A program made the translations under genes and the position numbers. Shown here piece by piece: positions 42,667 to 51,716 of a DNA stretch of 64,000 nt. The notes below the pieces were generated by a model. The model was not told the origin of the DNA. It saw only the letters and a list, made by a program, of their open reading frames with translations, and searched no databases. Source of the stretch: CALBPI01 sp039821605 (GTDB lineage Bacteria > Pseudomonadota > Gammaproteobacteria > Steroidobacterales > Woeseiaceae); contig JBCBNV010000005.1 in assembly GCA_039821605.1 (NCBI GenBank), positions 62,001 through 126,000 of the forward strand, read 5' to 3'. The number at the start of each line of letters is the position of its first letter. Position 1 is the first letter of the stretch.

Positions 42667-43719
42667 CTAGCGCCAGGCTGACTGGATCTCAGCCAGTGCG
42701 TCGGCGCCAGGATTGAGCGCGTCGTAGTCGAGGTCGCGCAGCGGCGTTGCGGTCGTGCCTGAGACACCGTGCATGTCGGGCTTTGACTCGTCGATGTAGA
42801 GCAGGCCCGTGACCACTTCGCCCGCGGCCGTGTGCCGCTGAAGGTAATCGATGGCGGCCAGGCGATCCGTCGGATCGTAGTCGTCGTCGACCTTGCGCAA
42901 CATAACGCGACTACCATCGTGCATGTCGACGGGGATGGCCACGCCCGCCTCGTAGTCGGCTGTGATCTCGCCCGCCGGCGGCACGAAATCTGTGTGTACG
43001 ACCTTGTGCACGTGCTCGCGACTCCAGCGGTAGCTCTTGGTCGAGCCTTCGTGGTCGTTAAACGTTACGCAGGGGCTGATGATGTCGACGAGCGCAAACC
43101 CAGTGTGGGTCAGCGCGGCCTTGAGCAGCGGCACGAGCTGCGCCTTGTCGCCCGAGAAACTGCGCGCGACGAAGGTCGCCCCCAGCGACATGGCCAGGGA
43201 CACGGGATCGATGGGTGGCTGCTGATTGGCCTCGCCCTTCTTGGCTTTACTGCCGACGTCGGCTGACGCCGAGAACTGCCCCTTGGTCAGCCCGTAGACG
43301 CCGTTGTTCTCGATCAGATAGGCCATGTTGAGGTTGCGCCGGATGGCGTGCGCGAACTGGCCCAGTCCAATCGACAGGGAATCGCCGTCACCGGAGATGC
43401 CCAGGTAAATCAGGTCACGGTGAGCGGCGTTGGCGCCCGTGGTCACCGACGGCATGCGCCCGTGCACGGAGTTGAAGCCGTGCGAGGCCGACAAAAAATA
43501 GGCCGGCGTCTTCGAGGAACAGCCGATACCCGACATTTTCGCGAGCCCGTGCGGCTCGATCTCAAGTTCGAACGCGGCCTGCACGATGGCACCCGTGACC
43601 GAGTCGTGGCCACAGCCCGCGCACAGCGTCGAGACCGCGCCCTCGTAGTCGCGGAAGGTGAGTCCGTGCTTGTTGCGCGGCAGGCTCGGGTGGCGGACTT
43701 TGGGTTTCGTCGTACTCAT
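42667..43719 (-). CDS. korB: 2-oxoacid:ferredoxin oxidoreductase, beta subunit
   Basis: A 350-residue thiamine-diphosphate-binding subunit. The cluster/ThDP region LCAGCGHDSVTGAIVQAAFE, GIGCSSKTPAYF and the ThDP motif GISGDGDSLSIGLGQFAHAIRRNLNMAYLIENNGVYGLTKGQ are intact. Together with the preceding alpha subunit it oxidises 2-oxoglutarate (or another 2-oxoacid) to the acyl-CoA, reducing ferredoxin. It begins 11 bases after korA. Substrate choice is inferred from resemblance to KorB. Confidence 0.92.
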   Translation of the reverse strand: MSTTKPKVRHPSLPRNKHGLTFRDYEGAVSTLCAGCGHDSVTGAIVQAAFELEIEPHGLAKMSGIGCSSKTPAYFLSASHGFNSVHGRMPSVTTGANAAHRDLIYLGISGDGDSLSIGLGQFAHAIRRNLNMAYLIENNGVYGLTKGQFSASADVGSKAKKGEANQQPPIDPVSLAMSLGATFVARSFSGDKAQLVPLLKAALTHTGFALVDIISPCVTFNDHEGSTKSYRWSREHVHKVVHTDFVPPAGEITADYEAGVAIPVDMHDGSRVMLRKVDDDYDPTDRLAAIDYLQRHTAAGEVVTGLLYIDESKPDMHGVSGTTATPLRDLDYDALNPGADALAEIQSAWR

Positions 43720-43730
43720 GCGTCTCTCCG

Positions 43731-45545
43731 CTAAGCGGCCCGACCTTCGCGCACGTGGCGTGCAATGGGCTCGACGATGCTCGCCGCCGTGATGGGCATC
43801 CCGTCGTAGTGCAGCACCGAGACGAGCTTTGCCGGGTCTGCGCCGACATCGAGCATGAGCAACGTGCGCAGTTGCGCGTCGCGGTTTTGCTCGACGACGA
43901 ACACGACCTCATGCGCCGCGATGAAGTCGCGAACGGCATCCGCAAATGGAAACGCGCGTGGGCGCAGGTAGTCGACGGCGATGCCATCCGCGGCCAGCCG
44001 GTCGAGCGCTTCGAGCACGGCGCCGTCAGAACTGCCCACGGCGATGATGCCCGCACTGGCGAAATTGGCGTCGATGGCGACGGGCGCAGGCACACGCTCA
44101 CGCGCCGTTTCCCATTTGTCGTTGAGCCGGTCGACGACATCCTGGTATTCAGCCGAGTCCTCGGTGTAGCCGCCGAAACGATTGTGACCCGAGCCGCGCG
44201 TGAAGTAAGCGCCGCCCGTGCCCGGCAGCGTGCGATACGGGATCGCGTCACCGTCAACATCGAGGTAGCGGTGGAACGACTCCATCTGTTTTCGCGCCTC
44301 GGCGTCGAGCACCTTGCCGCGCGCGGGCTCGTAGTCCTCGGGCCATTCGAGCTCGGGCACCATCCAGTCGTTCATACCGATGTCGAGATCGGACAGGACA
44401 ATGACGGGCGTCTGCAGCGTTTCGGCCAGATCGAAGGCCTCAGCCGCCATCGTGAAACACTCAGCCGGGTCACTCGGGAACAGCAGCACGTGCTTGGTAT
44501 CGCCGTGGGATGCATACGCGCAAGTCATGAGATCGCTTTGCTGCGTGCGGGTTGGCATGCCGGTCGAGGGTCCACAGCGTTGCACGTCGAAAACAACGGC
44601 CGGTACCTCGGCGTAGTAGGCAAAGCCCAGGAACTCGCCCATGAGCGAAATGCCCGGGCCGCTCGTCGGTGTGAACGCTCGGGCGCCCATCCACGACGCA
44701 CCCAGCACCATGCCGATGGCCGCGAGCTCGTCTTCGGCCTGCACGATGCAGTAACGCCGCTCGCCCGTGTCGGTGTCCGTGCGCAGGCGCTGACAAAAAT
44801 GCTGGAACGCGTCCATAAGCGAGGTCGACGGCGTGATCGGATACCAGGCGCCAACCGTCGCGCCCGCGTACACGGCGCCCAGTCCGGCCGCCGTATTACC
44901 ATCGACGAGCACGTGGCCCGCCGTCTTGTCGAGGGGTGCCACCTTCACGGGCAGCGGACACTCGAAATGCTCACGCGCGTAGTCGTATCCGAGCCGGATC
45001 GCCTCGCGGTTGGAATCGATGAGCTGCGGCTTGCTCGCGTAGGTTTCGGCGAGCAGCGTCTCGATGACCCCGACATCCATATCGAGCAGCCCCGCGAGAA
45101 CACCGACGTAGGCAATGTTCTTCATCAGCACGCGGGCACGCGCGCCCTCGAAGTGTGAATTACAGAGCTCGGACAACGGCACGCCGACAATATGGATGTC
45201 ATCGCGCGCCAGCAGTCGGCTGCGCGGCCAGGTCGAGTCGTAGATCAGCCAGCCGCCGGGCTCGACGGCCTCGAGGTCCTTGGCGTAGGTCTGCGCATTC
45301 ATGGCCACCATGATGTCCACCCGGCCTGCCGCGGCACGGTAGCCGTCGCCCGTCACCCGGATTTCGTACCAGGTCGGCAGCCCCTGGATGTTGGACGGAA
45401 AGTAATTCTTGCCGCAGACCGGAATACCCATGCGAAACAGCGCCTTGAGCAGCAGGCCGTTCGCGCTCGCCGAGCCGCTGCCGTTGACGGTACCGATCTT
45501 GATAACGACGTCGTTGACCGACGCGCGGGCCGGTTGTTCACCCAT
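43731..45545 (-). CDS. korA: 2-oxoacid:ferredoxin oxidoreductase, fused gamma-alpha subunit
   Basis: A 604-residue subunit with an N-terminal gamma domain (VVIKIGTVNGSGSASANGLL onward, to about 190) fused to the alpha domain (GNTAAGLGAVYAGATVGAWY PITPSTSLMDAF region, CoA and substrate contacts). VLEALDRLAADGIAVDYLRPRAFPF and FVVEQNRDAQLRTLLMLDVG form the C-terminal transketolase-like part. Its ATG directly abuts the stop of the GltD-like gene, with no base between. This is the oxygen-tolerant, fused KorA type found in aerobic bacteria. Confidence 0.92.
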   Translation of the reverse strand: MGEQPARASVNDVVIKIGTVNGSGSASANGLLLKALFRMGIPVCGKNYFPSNIQGLPTWYEIRVTGDGYRAAAGRVDIMVAMNAQTYAKDLEAVEPGGWLIYDSTWPRSRLLARDDIHIVGVPLSELCNSHFEGARARVLMKNIAYVGVLAGLLDMDVGVIETLLAETYASKPQLIDSNREAIRLGYDYAREHFECPLPVKVAPLDKTAGHVLVDGNTAAGLGAVYAGATVGAWYPITPSTSLMDAFQHFCQRLRTDTDTGERRYCIVQAEDELAAIGMVLGASWMGARAFTPTSGPGISLMGEFLGFAYYAEVPAVVFDVQRCGPSTGMPTRTQQSDLMTCAYASHGDTKHVLLFPSDPAECFTMAAEAFDLAETLQTPVIVLSDLDIGMNDWMVPELEWPEDYEPARGKVLDAEARKQMESFHRYLDVDGDAIPYRTLPGTGGAYFTRGSGHNRFGGYTEDSAEYQDVVDRLNDKWETARERVPAPVAIDANFASAGIIAVGSSDGAVLEALDRLAADGIAVDYLRPRAFPFADAVRDFIAAHEVVFVVEQNRDAQLRTLLMLDVGADPAKLVSVLHYDGMPITAASIVEPIARHVREGRAA

Positions 45546-47354
45546 TCAGACGGCCTTCTTTACGGTCACGGGTTCGGCGGCGACGGTGCCGGCATAAGGC
45601 AGCAGCACTTTGGACTTGAGCATGTCCCAGGCGCCCGTCGGACAGCGCTCGGCGCACAAACCACAGTGCACGCACAGGTCCTCGTCCTTGACCATGACGC
45701 GCGCGGTCTGCGGTAACGCGTCCGACACGTAGAGCGCCTGGTCCGTATTCTCGGCCGGCGCGCTGAGGCGCGTGCGCAAGTCGGCCTCCTCACCGTTCTC
45801 AGTGATTGTCAGGCACGAAGTCGGGCAGATGTCGATGCAGGCATCGCACTCGATACACGCGGGCGCCTTGAACACCGTCTGGATATCGCAGTTGAGACAA
45901 CGCTCCACCTCGGCCAGCGTCTGCTCCTCGGTGAAGCCGAGCTCCACCTCGATGTCGAGCTGCTTGAAGCGCTCCTTGAGGCCCACGTGCGGCATGAGTC
46001 GCCGCTCGCTGGCGTCGTACTGGTTCGAGTAGCTCCACTCGTGGATGCCCATCTTCTGGGCACTGAGGTTCAGGTGCCTGGGCGGTCGGTCCGTGACGTC
46101 CTGTCCGGACAGGTACATGTGAATCGACATGGCCGCGGCGTGGCCATGAGCCACACCCCAGATGATGTTTTTGGGCCCGAAGGCGGCATCACCGCCGAAG
46201 AACACACCCTCGCGCGTCGACATCATCGTGTCCTCGTCAACGACGGGGCAGTCCCAGTCGTTGAACTCGAATCCGATATCACGCTCGATCCAGTCGAAAG
46301 CGTTCTCCTGACCAATCGCCAGAATGACGTCGTCGCAGGGAATCATGGTCTCGCCCGTCACCGCGCTTTCGACGATGCGGTCAGCGTCATCGAGCTCGTA
46401 GGTCATGACCTCGAAGTCCATGCCCTTGAGCGAGCCGTCTTCGATCACGAACGCCTTGGGCGAGTGGTTGACCACGATGTCGACGTTTTCTTCCTCGGCG
46501 TCTTCGAGCTCCCAGTCGGAGGCCTTGAAGAACTGGCGCGGCTTGCGTGCCATCACCTTGACGTTCTCTGCGCCCAGGCGCAGCGCCGTACGGCAGCAGT
46601 CCATGGCGGTGTTACCCACGCCGATGATCAGAACCTGCTTGCCGATGGACTTGGTGTGCCCGAACGCCACCGATTCCAGCCACTGGATACCGATGTGGAT
46701 GCGATCCGAGTCGTAGCGCCCCGGCAGCTTCAGTTCCTTGCCCTTGGGCGCGCCTGTGCCGACGAACACGGCGTCGAAGTTCCGGTCGAGCAAAGCGGCC
46801 ATGGAATCGATGCGTGCGCCGTAGTGCACGTGCACGCCCATGTCGAGGATGTTGTCGATCTCCTCGTCGAGCACCTTGGGCGGCAGGCGGAACTGCGGGA
46901 TGTTGGTGCGCATGAGGCCGCCGGATTTTTCGAGTGCCTCGAAGACGTGCAGCTCGTATCCCAGCGGCGCGAGGTCGTTGGCGACCGTGAGCGACGCGCA
47001 GCCCGCACCAATGAGCGCCACACGCTTGCCGTTGCCCTGTTCGGGCGCCTTAGGAAGCCGTTCGCTGATGTCGTCACGGTGGTCTGCAGCGACGCGCTTG
47101 AGGCGACAGATGGCAACGGCCTTGTCTTCGACACGTCCGCGCCGACAGGCCGGCTCGCAAGGCCGGTCACAGACGCGCCCGAGAATCCCCGGAAACACGT
47201 TCGACTGGCGGTTCACCATGTAGGCGTCGGTGAAACGCCCCTGGGCAATGAGGCGGATGTACTGCGGTACATCCGTGTGGGCCGGGCAGGCCCATTGGCA
47301 ATCAACGACCCGGTGGAAGTAGTCCGGGTGCGAGGTATCGGTGGGGTCCATCAT
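45546..47354 (-). CDS. GltD-like FAD/NAD(P) oxidoreductase with extra ferredoxin domain
   Basis: A 602-residue flavoprotein. The N-terminal iron-sulfur domain has VVDCQWACPAHTDVPQYIRL and GRVCDRPCEPACRRG. The FAD fold follows (VALIGAGCASLTVANDLAPL), then an NAD(P) fold (VLIIGVGNTAMDCCRTAL). From about residue 500 there is a ferredoxin-like end with CIECDACIDICPTSC and CVHCGLCAERCPTGA, two 4Fe-4S clusters. It lies directly upstream of korA and korB and probably passes electrons between the 2-oxoacid oxidoreductase's ferredoxin and NAD(P). A 105-base gap separates it from pyrC, so the operon likely starts here. Confidence 0.9.
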   Translation of the reverse strand: MMDPTDTSHPDYFHRVVDCQWACPAHTDVPQYIRLIAQGRFTDAYMVNRQSNVFPGILGRVCDRPCEPACRRGRVEDKAVAICRLKRVAADHRDDISERLPKAPEQGNGKRVALIGAGCASLTVANDLAPLGYELHVFEALEKSGGLMRTNIPQFRLPPKVLDEEIDNILDMGVHVHYGARIDSMAALLDRNFDAVFVGTGAPKGKELKLPGRYDSDRIHIGIQWLESVAFGHTKSIGKQVLIIGVGNTAMDCCRTALRLGAENVKVMARKPRQFFKASDWELEDAEEENVDIVVNHSPKAFVIEDGSLKGMDFEVMTYELDDADRIVESAVTGETMIPCDDVILAIGQENAFDWIERDIGFEFNDWDCPVVDEDTMMSTREGVFFGGDAAFGPKNIIWGVAHGHAAAMSIHMYLSGQDVTDRPPRHLNLSAQKMGIHEWSYSNQYDASERRLMPHVGLKERFKQLDIEVELGFTEEQTLAEVERCLNCDIQTVFKAPACIECDACIDICPTSCLTITENGEEADLRTRLSAPAENTDQALYVSDALPQTARVMVKDEDLCVHCGLCAERCPTGAWDMLKSKVLLPYAGTVAAEPVTVKKAV

Positions 47355-47459
47355 GTCGTGCTGTCCGGGTGTCCCCTCCCTGACAACGCTCTGTCCCGCT
47401 TATTGTGATGGGGCAAGCTTACCGCCCCGGGCGCGCCGATGGAACCGACGGATTCACGC

Positions 47460-48803
47460 TTAGCGCGCGGCGTTGCAGAGCAGCGGCCGACCCGCGCGAA
47501 TCGGCAAAATCTCGGTGCCGTCCCAGGCCAGCATGCCGTTGACCCAGGTGCTGATAACGCGGTGCCGGAATCGCTGGCCGTTGAAGGGCGTCCAGGCACA
47601 CTTGGCCCGTGCATTGGCGTCTTCCGCGAGCCAGTTGGCGTCGGCATCGACGAGCGCCAGATCCGCGTAATAGCCCTCGCGCAAATAGCCCCGTTCGGAA
47701 ATCCCGAACAATTTGGCGGGCGCGTGGGCCAGCTTGTTGACGACAAAGGCCACGTCCATGTCGGTCTGGTCTGTCAGCTCGAGCGCGGCCACGAGCGCAT
47801 GCTCGGTCAGTGGAAGACCCGCGGGCGCGGCGAAATAGTGCCGCTCCTTTTCCTCGATGAGGTGCGGTGCGTGGTCCGTGGCGATGACGTCCAGGCGGCC
47901 CTCGAGCAACGCGGCGCGCAAGGCGTCGCGGTCGCTGCGTTTCTTGATGGCCGGGTTGCACTTGATGCGCGTCCCGAGCTCGGCGTAGTCGCGCTCGTCG
48001 AACCAGAGGTGGTGGATACACACCTCGGCTGTGACGCGCTTGTTCTCGATGGGGCCGGGTTCGAACAGCACCATCTCGTCGGCTGTGGTCAGGTGCAACA
48101 CGTGCAGCCGCGCGTCGTGCTGACGCGCCAACCCCGTGGCCATGGTCGACGAGATCAGGCACGACTCGCTCGAGCGGATATTGGGATGCTCGGCGATGGG
48201 CACATCATTACCCCAGCGCTCGCGTGCTTTCGTCTCGTTGGCCCAGATCGTGGGCGAGTCCTCGCAGTGCGTGACGACGAGCACGGGCGCTTCGCGAAAT
48301 ATCGCGTCGATCGCCTCGGGATCGTCGACGAGCAGGTTGCCCGTCGAGGCACCCAGGAAGGCCTTGATGCCACAGCACTGCTCGGGCGTCAGACTCTTGA
48401 TCGCCTCCAGGTTGTCGTTGGTCGCGCCGAAGTAGAACGCGTAGTTGGCGTGGCACTTGTCGGCTGCGAGCGCGTACTTGTCGGCCAGCGCATCGTGGGT
48501 AATCGTCGCCGGGTTGACGTTGGGCATGTCCATGAAGCTCGTCGTGCCGCCGGCAACGGCTGCGGCCGACTCCGTTGCAAGCTCGCCCTTGGCCGTCAGG
48601 CCCGGTTCACGGAAATGCACCTGACTGTCGATCATGCCCGGCAGCAGCAGTTTGCCGCCCGCGTCCACGACGCTGTCCGTGGCCTCGGCTGCAATGTTGC
48701 TGTCGATCTTCGCGATGCGTTCGCCTTCGACGGCGAGGTCGGCTTCGAAGCGCTTGCCATCGCTGACCAGCGTCGCGCCCTTGATAATGGTGCGTGTCGG
48801 CAT
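47460..48803 (-). CDS. pyrC: Dihydroorotase (class I)
   Basis: A 447-residue amidohydrolase-fold enzyme. LLLPGMIDSQVHFREPG is the metal-site entry, GIKAFLGASTGN contains the carbamylated lysine, VTHCEDSPTIW and HVLHLTTADE give metal-binding histidines, and VIATDHAPH the catalytic aspartate. It closes carbamoyl-aspartate to dihydroorotate in pyrimidine synthesis. The first histidine of the usual HXH is glutamine here (QVH), a variant I recall from other class I dihydroorotases. Its start overlaps the proline iminopeptidase stop by ATGA. Confidence 0.9.
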   Translation of the reverse strand: MPTRTIIKGATLVSDGKRFEADLAVEGERIAKIDSNIAAEATDSVVDAGGKLLLPGMIDSQVHFREPGLTAKGELATESAAAVAGGTTSFMDMPNVNPATITHDALADKYALAADKCHANYAFYFGATNDNLEAIKSLTPEQCCGIKAFLGASTGNLLVDDPEAIDAIFREAPVLVVTHCEDSPTIWANETKARERWGNDVPIAEHPNIRSSESCLISSTMATGLARQHDARLHVLHLTTADEMVLFEPGPIENKRVTAEVCIHHLWFDERDYAELGTRIKCNPAIKKRSDRDALRAALLEGRLDVIATDHAPHLIEEKERHYFAAPAGLPLTEHALVAALELTDQTDMDVAFVVNKLAHAPAKLFGISERGYLREGYYADLALVDADANWLAEDANARAKCAWTPFNGQRFRHRVISTWVNGMLAWDGTEILPIRAGRPLLCNAAR

Positions 48804-49771
48804 CAGTGCTGCCCCGCGAAGTGATCCGTGGCATTGACGAGCGCACTCGAGTTTCCGCGCTCAAACGCTGAGTGCCCCGCATCGGCCACGATCTCGAGCT
48901 TACTGTTGGGCCAGGCGTGGTGCAGCTCCCAGGCCGACCGTGCCGGGCACACGACGTCGTAGCGCCCCTGCACGATAATGCCCGGGATGTGGGCGATACG
49001 CCCGATGTCGCGCAGCAACTGGCCCTCATCCATAAAGCCGTTGTTCATGAAGTAGTGACACTCAATGCGCGCCATGGCCAACGCGTGCCGGGTTTCGCCG
49101 AATTGTTCCGTCGCCAGTTCGTTGGGTTTCAGGAAACTTGTCGAACCCTCCCAGATTGACCAGGCACGCGCCGCCTCGAGACGCACCGCCTCATCGTCAC
49201 TGGTCAGCCGGCGGTAGTAGGCCAGCATGAGGTTGCTGCGCTCCGCCTCGGGAATAGGCGCCAGGAAGTGCTGCCAGCGGTCGGGATACAGCTCGCTGGC
49301 ACCGAATTGGTAGAACCAGTGCAACTCGTGTCGACGCAGCATGAAGATGCCGCGCAGCACGAGCTCGGAGACGCGTTCCGGGTAGCGTTGTGCGTAGGCG
49401 AGCGCGAGTGTGCTGCCCCAGGAGCCTCCGAAGACCTGCCAGCGACGCACCTGCATGGCTTCACGCAGAATCTCGATGTCGCCCACGAGGTCCCAGGTGG
49501 TGTTGTGCTCAAGACTCGCGTGCGGGGTGCTGCGCCCGGCGCCGCGCTGGTCGAACATGATGATGCGGTAGACGTCGGGGCTGAAGAATTGGCGCATTCC
49601 CGGCGTGGCACCGCCACCCGGGCCGCCATGCAACACCACGACGGGCTTGCCATTGGGATTGCCCGACTGCTCGTAGTAGATGCGGTGGCCGTCACCGACC
49701 TCGAGAAAGTCCGACTGGTAGGGCTCGATGGGCGGATAAACCTTACGGTACGGCGTATCTGATTGGCTCAT
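48803..49771 (-). CDS. pip: Proline iminopeptidase
   Basis: A 322-residue alpha/beta hydrolase of family S33 from ATG 49771 (MSQSDTPYRKVYPPIEPYQS). VVVLHGGPGGGATPGMRQFF is the oxyanion region, FGGSWGSTLALAYAQ the nucleophile elbow, and ADAGHSAFE holds the histidine; the aspartate lies in IVQGRYDVVCP. It releases N-terminal proline from peptides in the cytosol. The upstream frame to 49873 is basic and shadow-like. It probably shares a transcript with pyrC. Confidence 0.94.
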   Translation of the reverse strand: MSQSDTPYRKVYPPIEPYQSDFLEVGDGHRIYYEQSGNPNGKPVVVLHGGPGGGATPGMRQFFSPDVYRIIMFDQRGAGRSTPHASLEHNTTWDLVGDIEILREAMQVRRWQVFGGSWGSTLALAYAQRYPERVSELVLRGIFMLRRHELHWFYQFGASELYPDRWQHFLAPIPEAERSNLMLAYYRRLTSDDEAVRLEAARAWSIWEGSTSFLKPNELATEQFGETRHALAMARIECHYFMNNGFMDEGQLLRDIGRIAHIPGIIVQGRYDVVCPARSAWELHHAWPNSKLEIVADAGHSAFERGNSSALVNATDHFAGQH

Positions 49772-49904
49772 GCAATAATTATGCGCCGCCGGCACAGGCT
49801 TTGCCACGCCGCGCCGGCTGTGACGCGGCGCATGGACGGCACAACGGACGCTGTGCGAGACTCCGCCCGACATCGTCTGAGGACGCCGTTACGGCGTAAG
49901 GTCC

Positions 49905-51503
49905 ATGCGACGCCTGTTACTGATTCTTGCGGTGGTCACCGCAATCGTCGTCATCGCCTGCCAGGGTGACACAACGTCAAGCCCTGACACGACGCTCACC
50001 CGCGCCAACGTCGCTGAGGTCGCCACGCTCGATCCGCACCGCGCGGAAGGCGTCTCCGCCGCCAACGTTCTGCGTGACCTTTACGAAGGCCTCGTCGCGG
50101 AAACGCCGACGGGCTCACTCGAACCCGGTGCCGCCGAGCGCTGGGAGATCAGTGAAGACGGCCTGACTTACCGCTTTTACCTACGCGAGAACGGTCGCTG
50201 GTCGAATGGCGACGCAGTCGTTGCCGCAGACTTCGAAGCCGGCATCCGCCGTACGGCCGACCCGGCCACCGCGAGTTCCTACGCACAGATTCTGCTGCCC
50301 CTCGAAAACGCCGCAGCCGTCATCGCGGGCGATGCGCCCGTCACCGAACTGGGCGTCGAGGCCATCGACGAGCGCACGCTGGAGCTCCGGCTCGAGCGTC
50401 ACACGCCCTACCTGCTGGGGCTTCTGACCAACTCGTTCGCGTTCCCACTGCACCGCGCGAGCTTCGCCGAGCATGGCAATGATTTCGTGCGCCCCGAGAA
50501 CCTCGTCTCGAACGGGGCCTACCAGATCGATTCGTGGCGCGTCGGCGACCGACTCACGGTCATTCGCAATGCCAATTATCGCGACGCCGACAATGTGGCA
50601 GTCGAGCGCGTGGCCTTCCTGCCGATAGAGGACACGGTGTCGGAGCTCAACATGTTCCGCGCCGGCGAGCTCGACATCACGTCGAACACGCCCAACACGG
50701 CGTACCCGCAGCTGCGTGACACCTACGGCGACCAACTCGTGGTGCACCCGAACCTCACCGTGTATTTCTACGTCTTCGACATGACCCAGCCGCCCTTCAC
50801 GGATGCGCGGGTTCGTGAAGCCGTCGCCATCGCAGTAGACCGCGACCAGATTGCAGGCGCGGTGCTGCAGGCGGGACAGGCCGGCGCCTGGGGACTCGTT
50901 CCACCGGGCGTCGACGGCTATGACTCGTTCAGCTACGAATGGAAGGCCCTGCCGCGCGAACAACAGATAGCGCGGGCCCGCGAGCTCTACGCGGCGGCCG
51001 GCTACAGCGAAGACACACCGCTGCAGGTCAAGCTGCTTTACAACACCAGTGACATTCACAAGAAGCTCGCGGTCGCCGTGCAGGGCATGCTGCGCGAAAA
51101 TCTGGGCGCCGTGGTTGAGCTTGAGAACCAGGAATGGAAGGTCATGCTCGACAACCGGCGTGACCGCTCGGCCTGGGACTTGCTGCGGCTGGGCTGGACG
51201 GGTGATTACAACGACCCCTACACCTTTCTCGAGACATTCCGCGCCGATCACCCGCAAAACACATCGGGTTATGTCAACGCGGCTTACGACGCGTTGCTCG
51301 ACGATGTGGCCAATGAGCTCGACCCGACCCGCCGCATGCAGCTCGCACGCGACGCGGAGCGCCTATTGATGCGCGAATACCCGGTCTTGCCGATGTACTT
51401 TTATGTGAGCAAGCATCTCGTCAGCGAGCGCGTCGGCAACTTCGTACCGAACATTAACGACCGCATTTACTCCCGCCACCTGACCCTGGACGCAACGCCC
51501 TAA
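49905..51503 (+). CDS. Peptide ABC transporter substrate-binding lipoprotein (OppA family)
   Basis: A 532-residue solute-binding protein with lipobox VVIAC (C19). SBP_bac_5 features: VATLDPHRAEGVSAANVLRDLYEGL, YRFYLRENGRWSNGDAVVAADF, the lobe hinge SNGAYQIDSWRVGDRLTVIRN and FTDARVREAVAIAVDRDQIA. It resembles OppA/MppA, which bind oligopeptides or murein tripeptide in the periplasm. No permease or ATPase gene lies nearby, so it is an orphan in this window. It diverges from pip. Confidence 0.92.
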   Translation: MRRLLLILAVVTAIVVIACQGDTTSSPDTTLTRANVAEVATLDPHRAEGVSAANVLRDLYEGLVAETPTGSLEPGAAERWEISEDGLTYRFYLRENGRWSNGDAVVAADFEAGIRRTADPATASSYAQILLPLENAAAVIAGDAPVTELGVEAIDERTLELRLERHTPYLLGLLTNSFAFPLHRASFAEHGNDFVRPENLVSNGAYQIDSWRVGDRLTVIRNANYRDADNVAVERVAFLPIEDTVSELNMFRAGELDITSNTPNTAYPQLRDTYGDQLVVHPNLTVYFYVFDMTQPPFTDARVREAVAIAVDRDQIAGAVLQAGQAGAWGLVPPGVDGYDSFSYEWKALPREQQIARARELYAAAGYSEDTPLQVKLLYNTSDIHKKLAVAVQGMLRENLGAVVELENQEWKVMLDNRRDRSAWDLLRLGWTGDYNDPYTFLETFRADHPQNTSGYVNAAYDALLDDVANELDPTRRMQLARDAERLLMREYPVLPMYFYVSKHLVSERVGNFVPNINDRIYSRHLTLDATP

Positions 51504-51619
51504 ACCGCGCCCAGTCAGGAACTTGCAGGGAGCAACCCTCGCGAATGGCCCAGTACGGGCCCGTGCACCGGCCCACGCGGGCGGTGAACGCACCGTTGGC
51601 GCGCCCGCCGGCTTCGCGT

Positions 51620-51648
51620 TTGCAACGGGCTTGCCGCGACCGTTAGAT
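51620..51648 (+). promoter_or_regulatory. Sigma-70-type promoter of the M16 protease gene
   Basis: TTGCAA (51620-51625) and TTAGAT (51643-51648) are separated by 17 bases, giving a start near 51655 and a leader of about 60 bases. The rest of the 213-base gap after the OppA-like gene shows only GC-rich short repeats. Confidence 0.5.
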
Positions 51649-51716
51649 TGCCGGGCTCGCAGGTGGCGCCACATCAAGCGCCGCCGCAACTGACTTTGCA
51701 TTCTGAAGGAGCCGCC

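Noticed and set aside
51504..51640. Structured RNA or small gene upstream of the M16 protease gene
   Set aside because: Only short overlapping GC palindromes without a consistent fold, and no protein-like frame.
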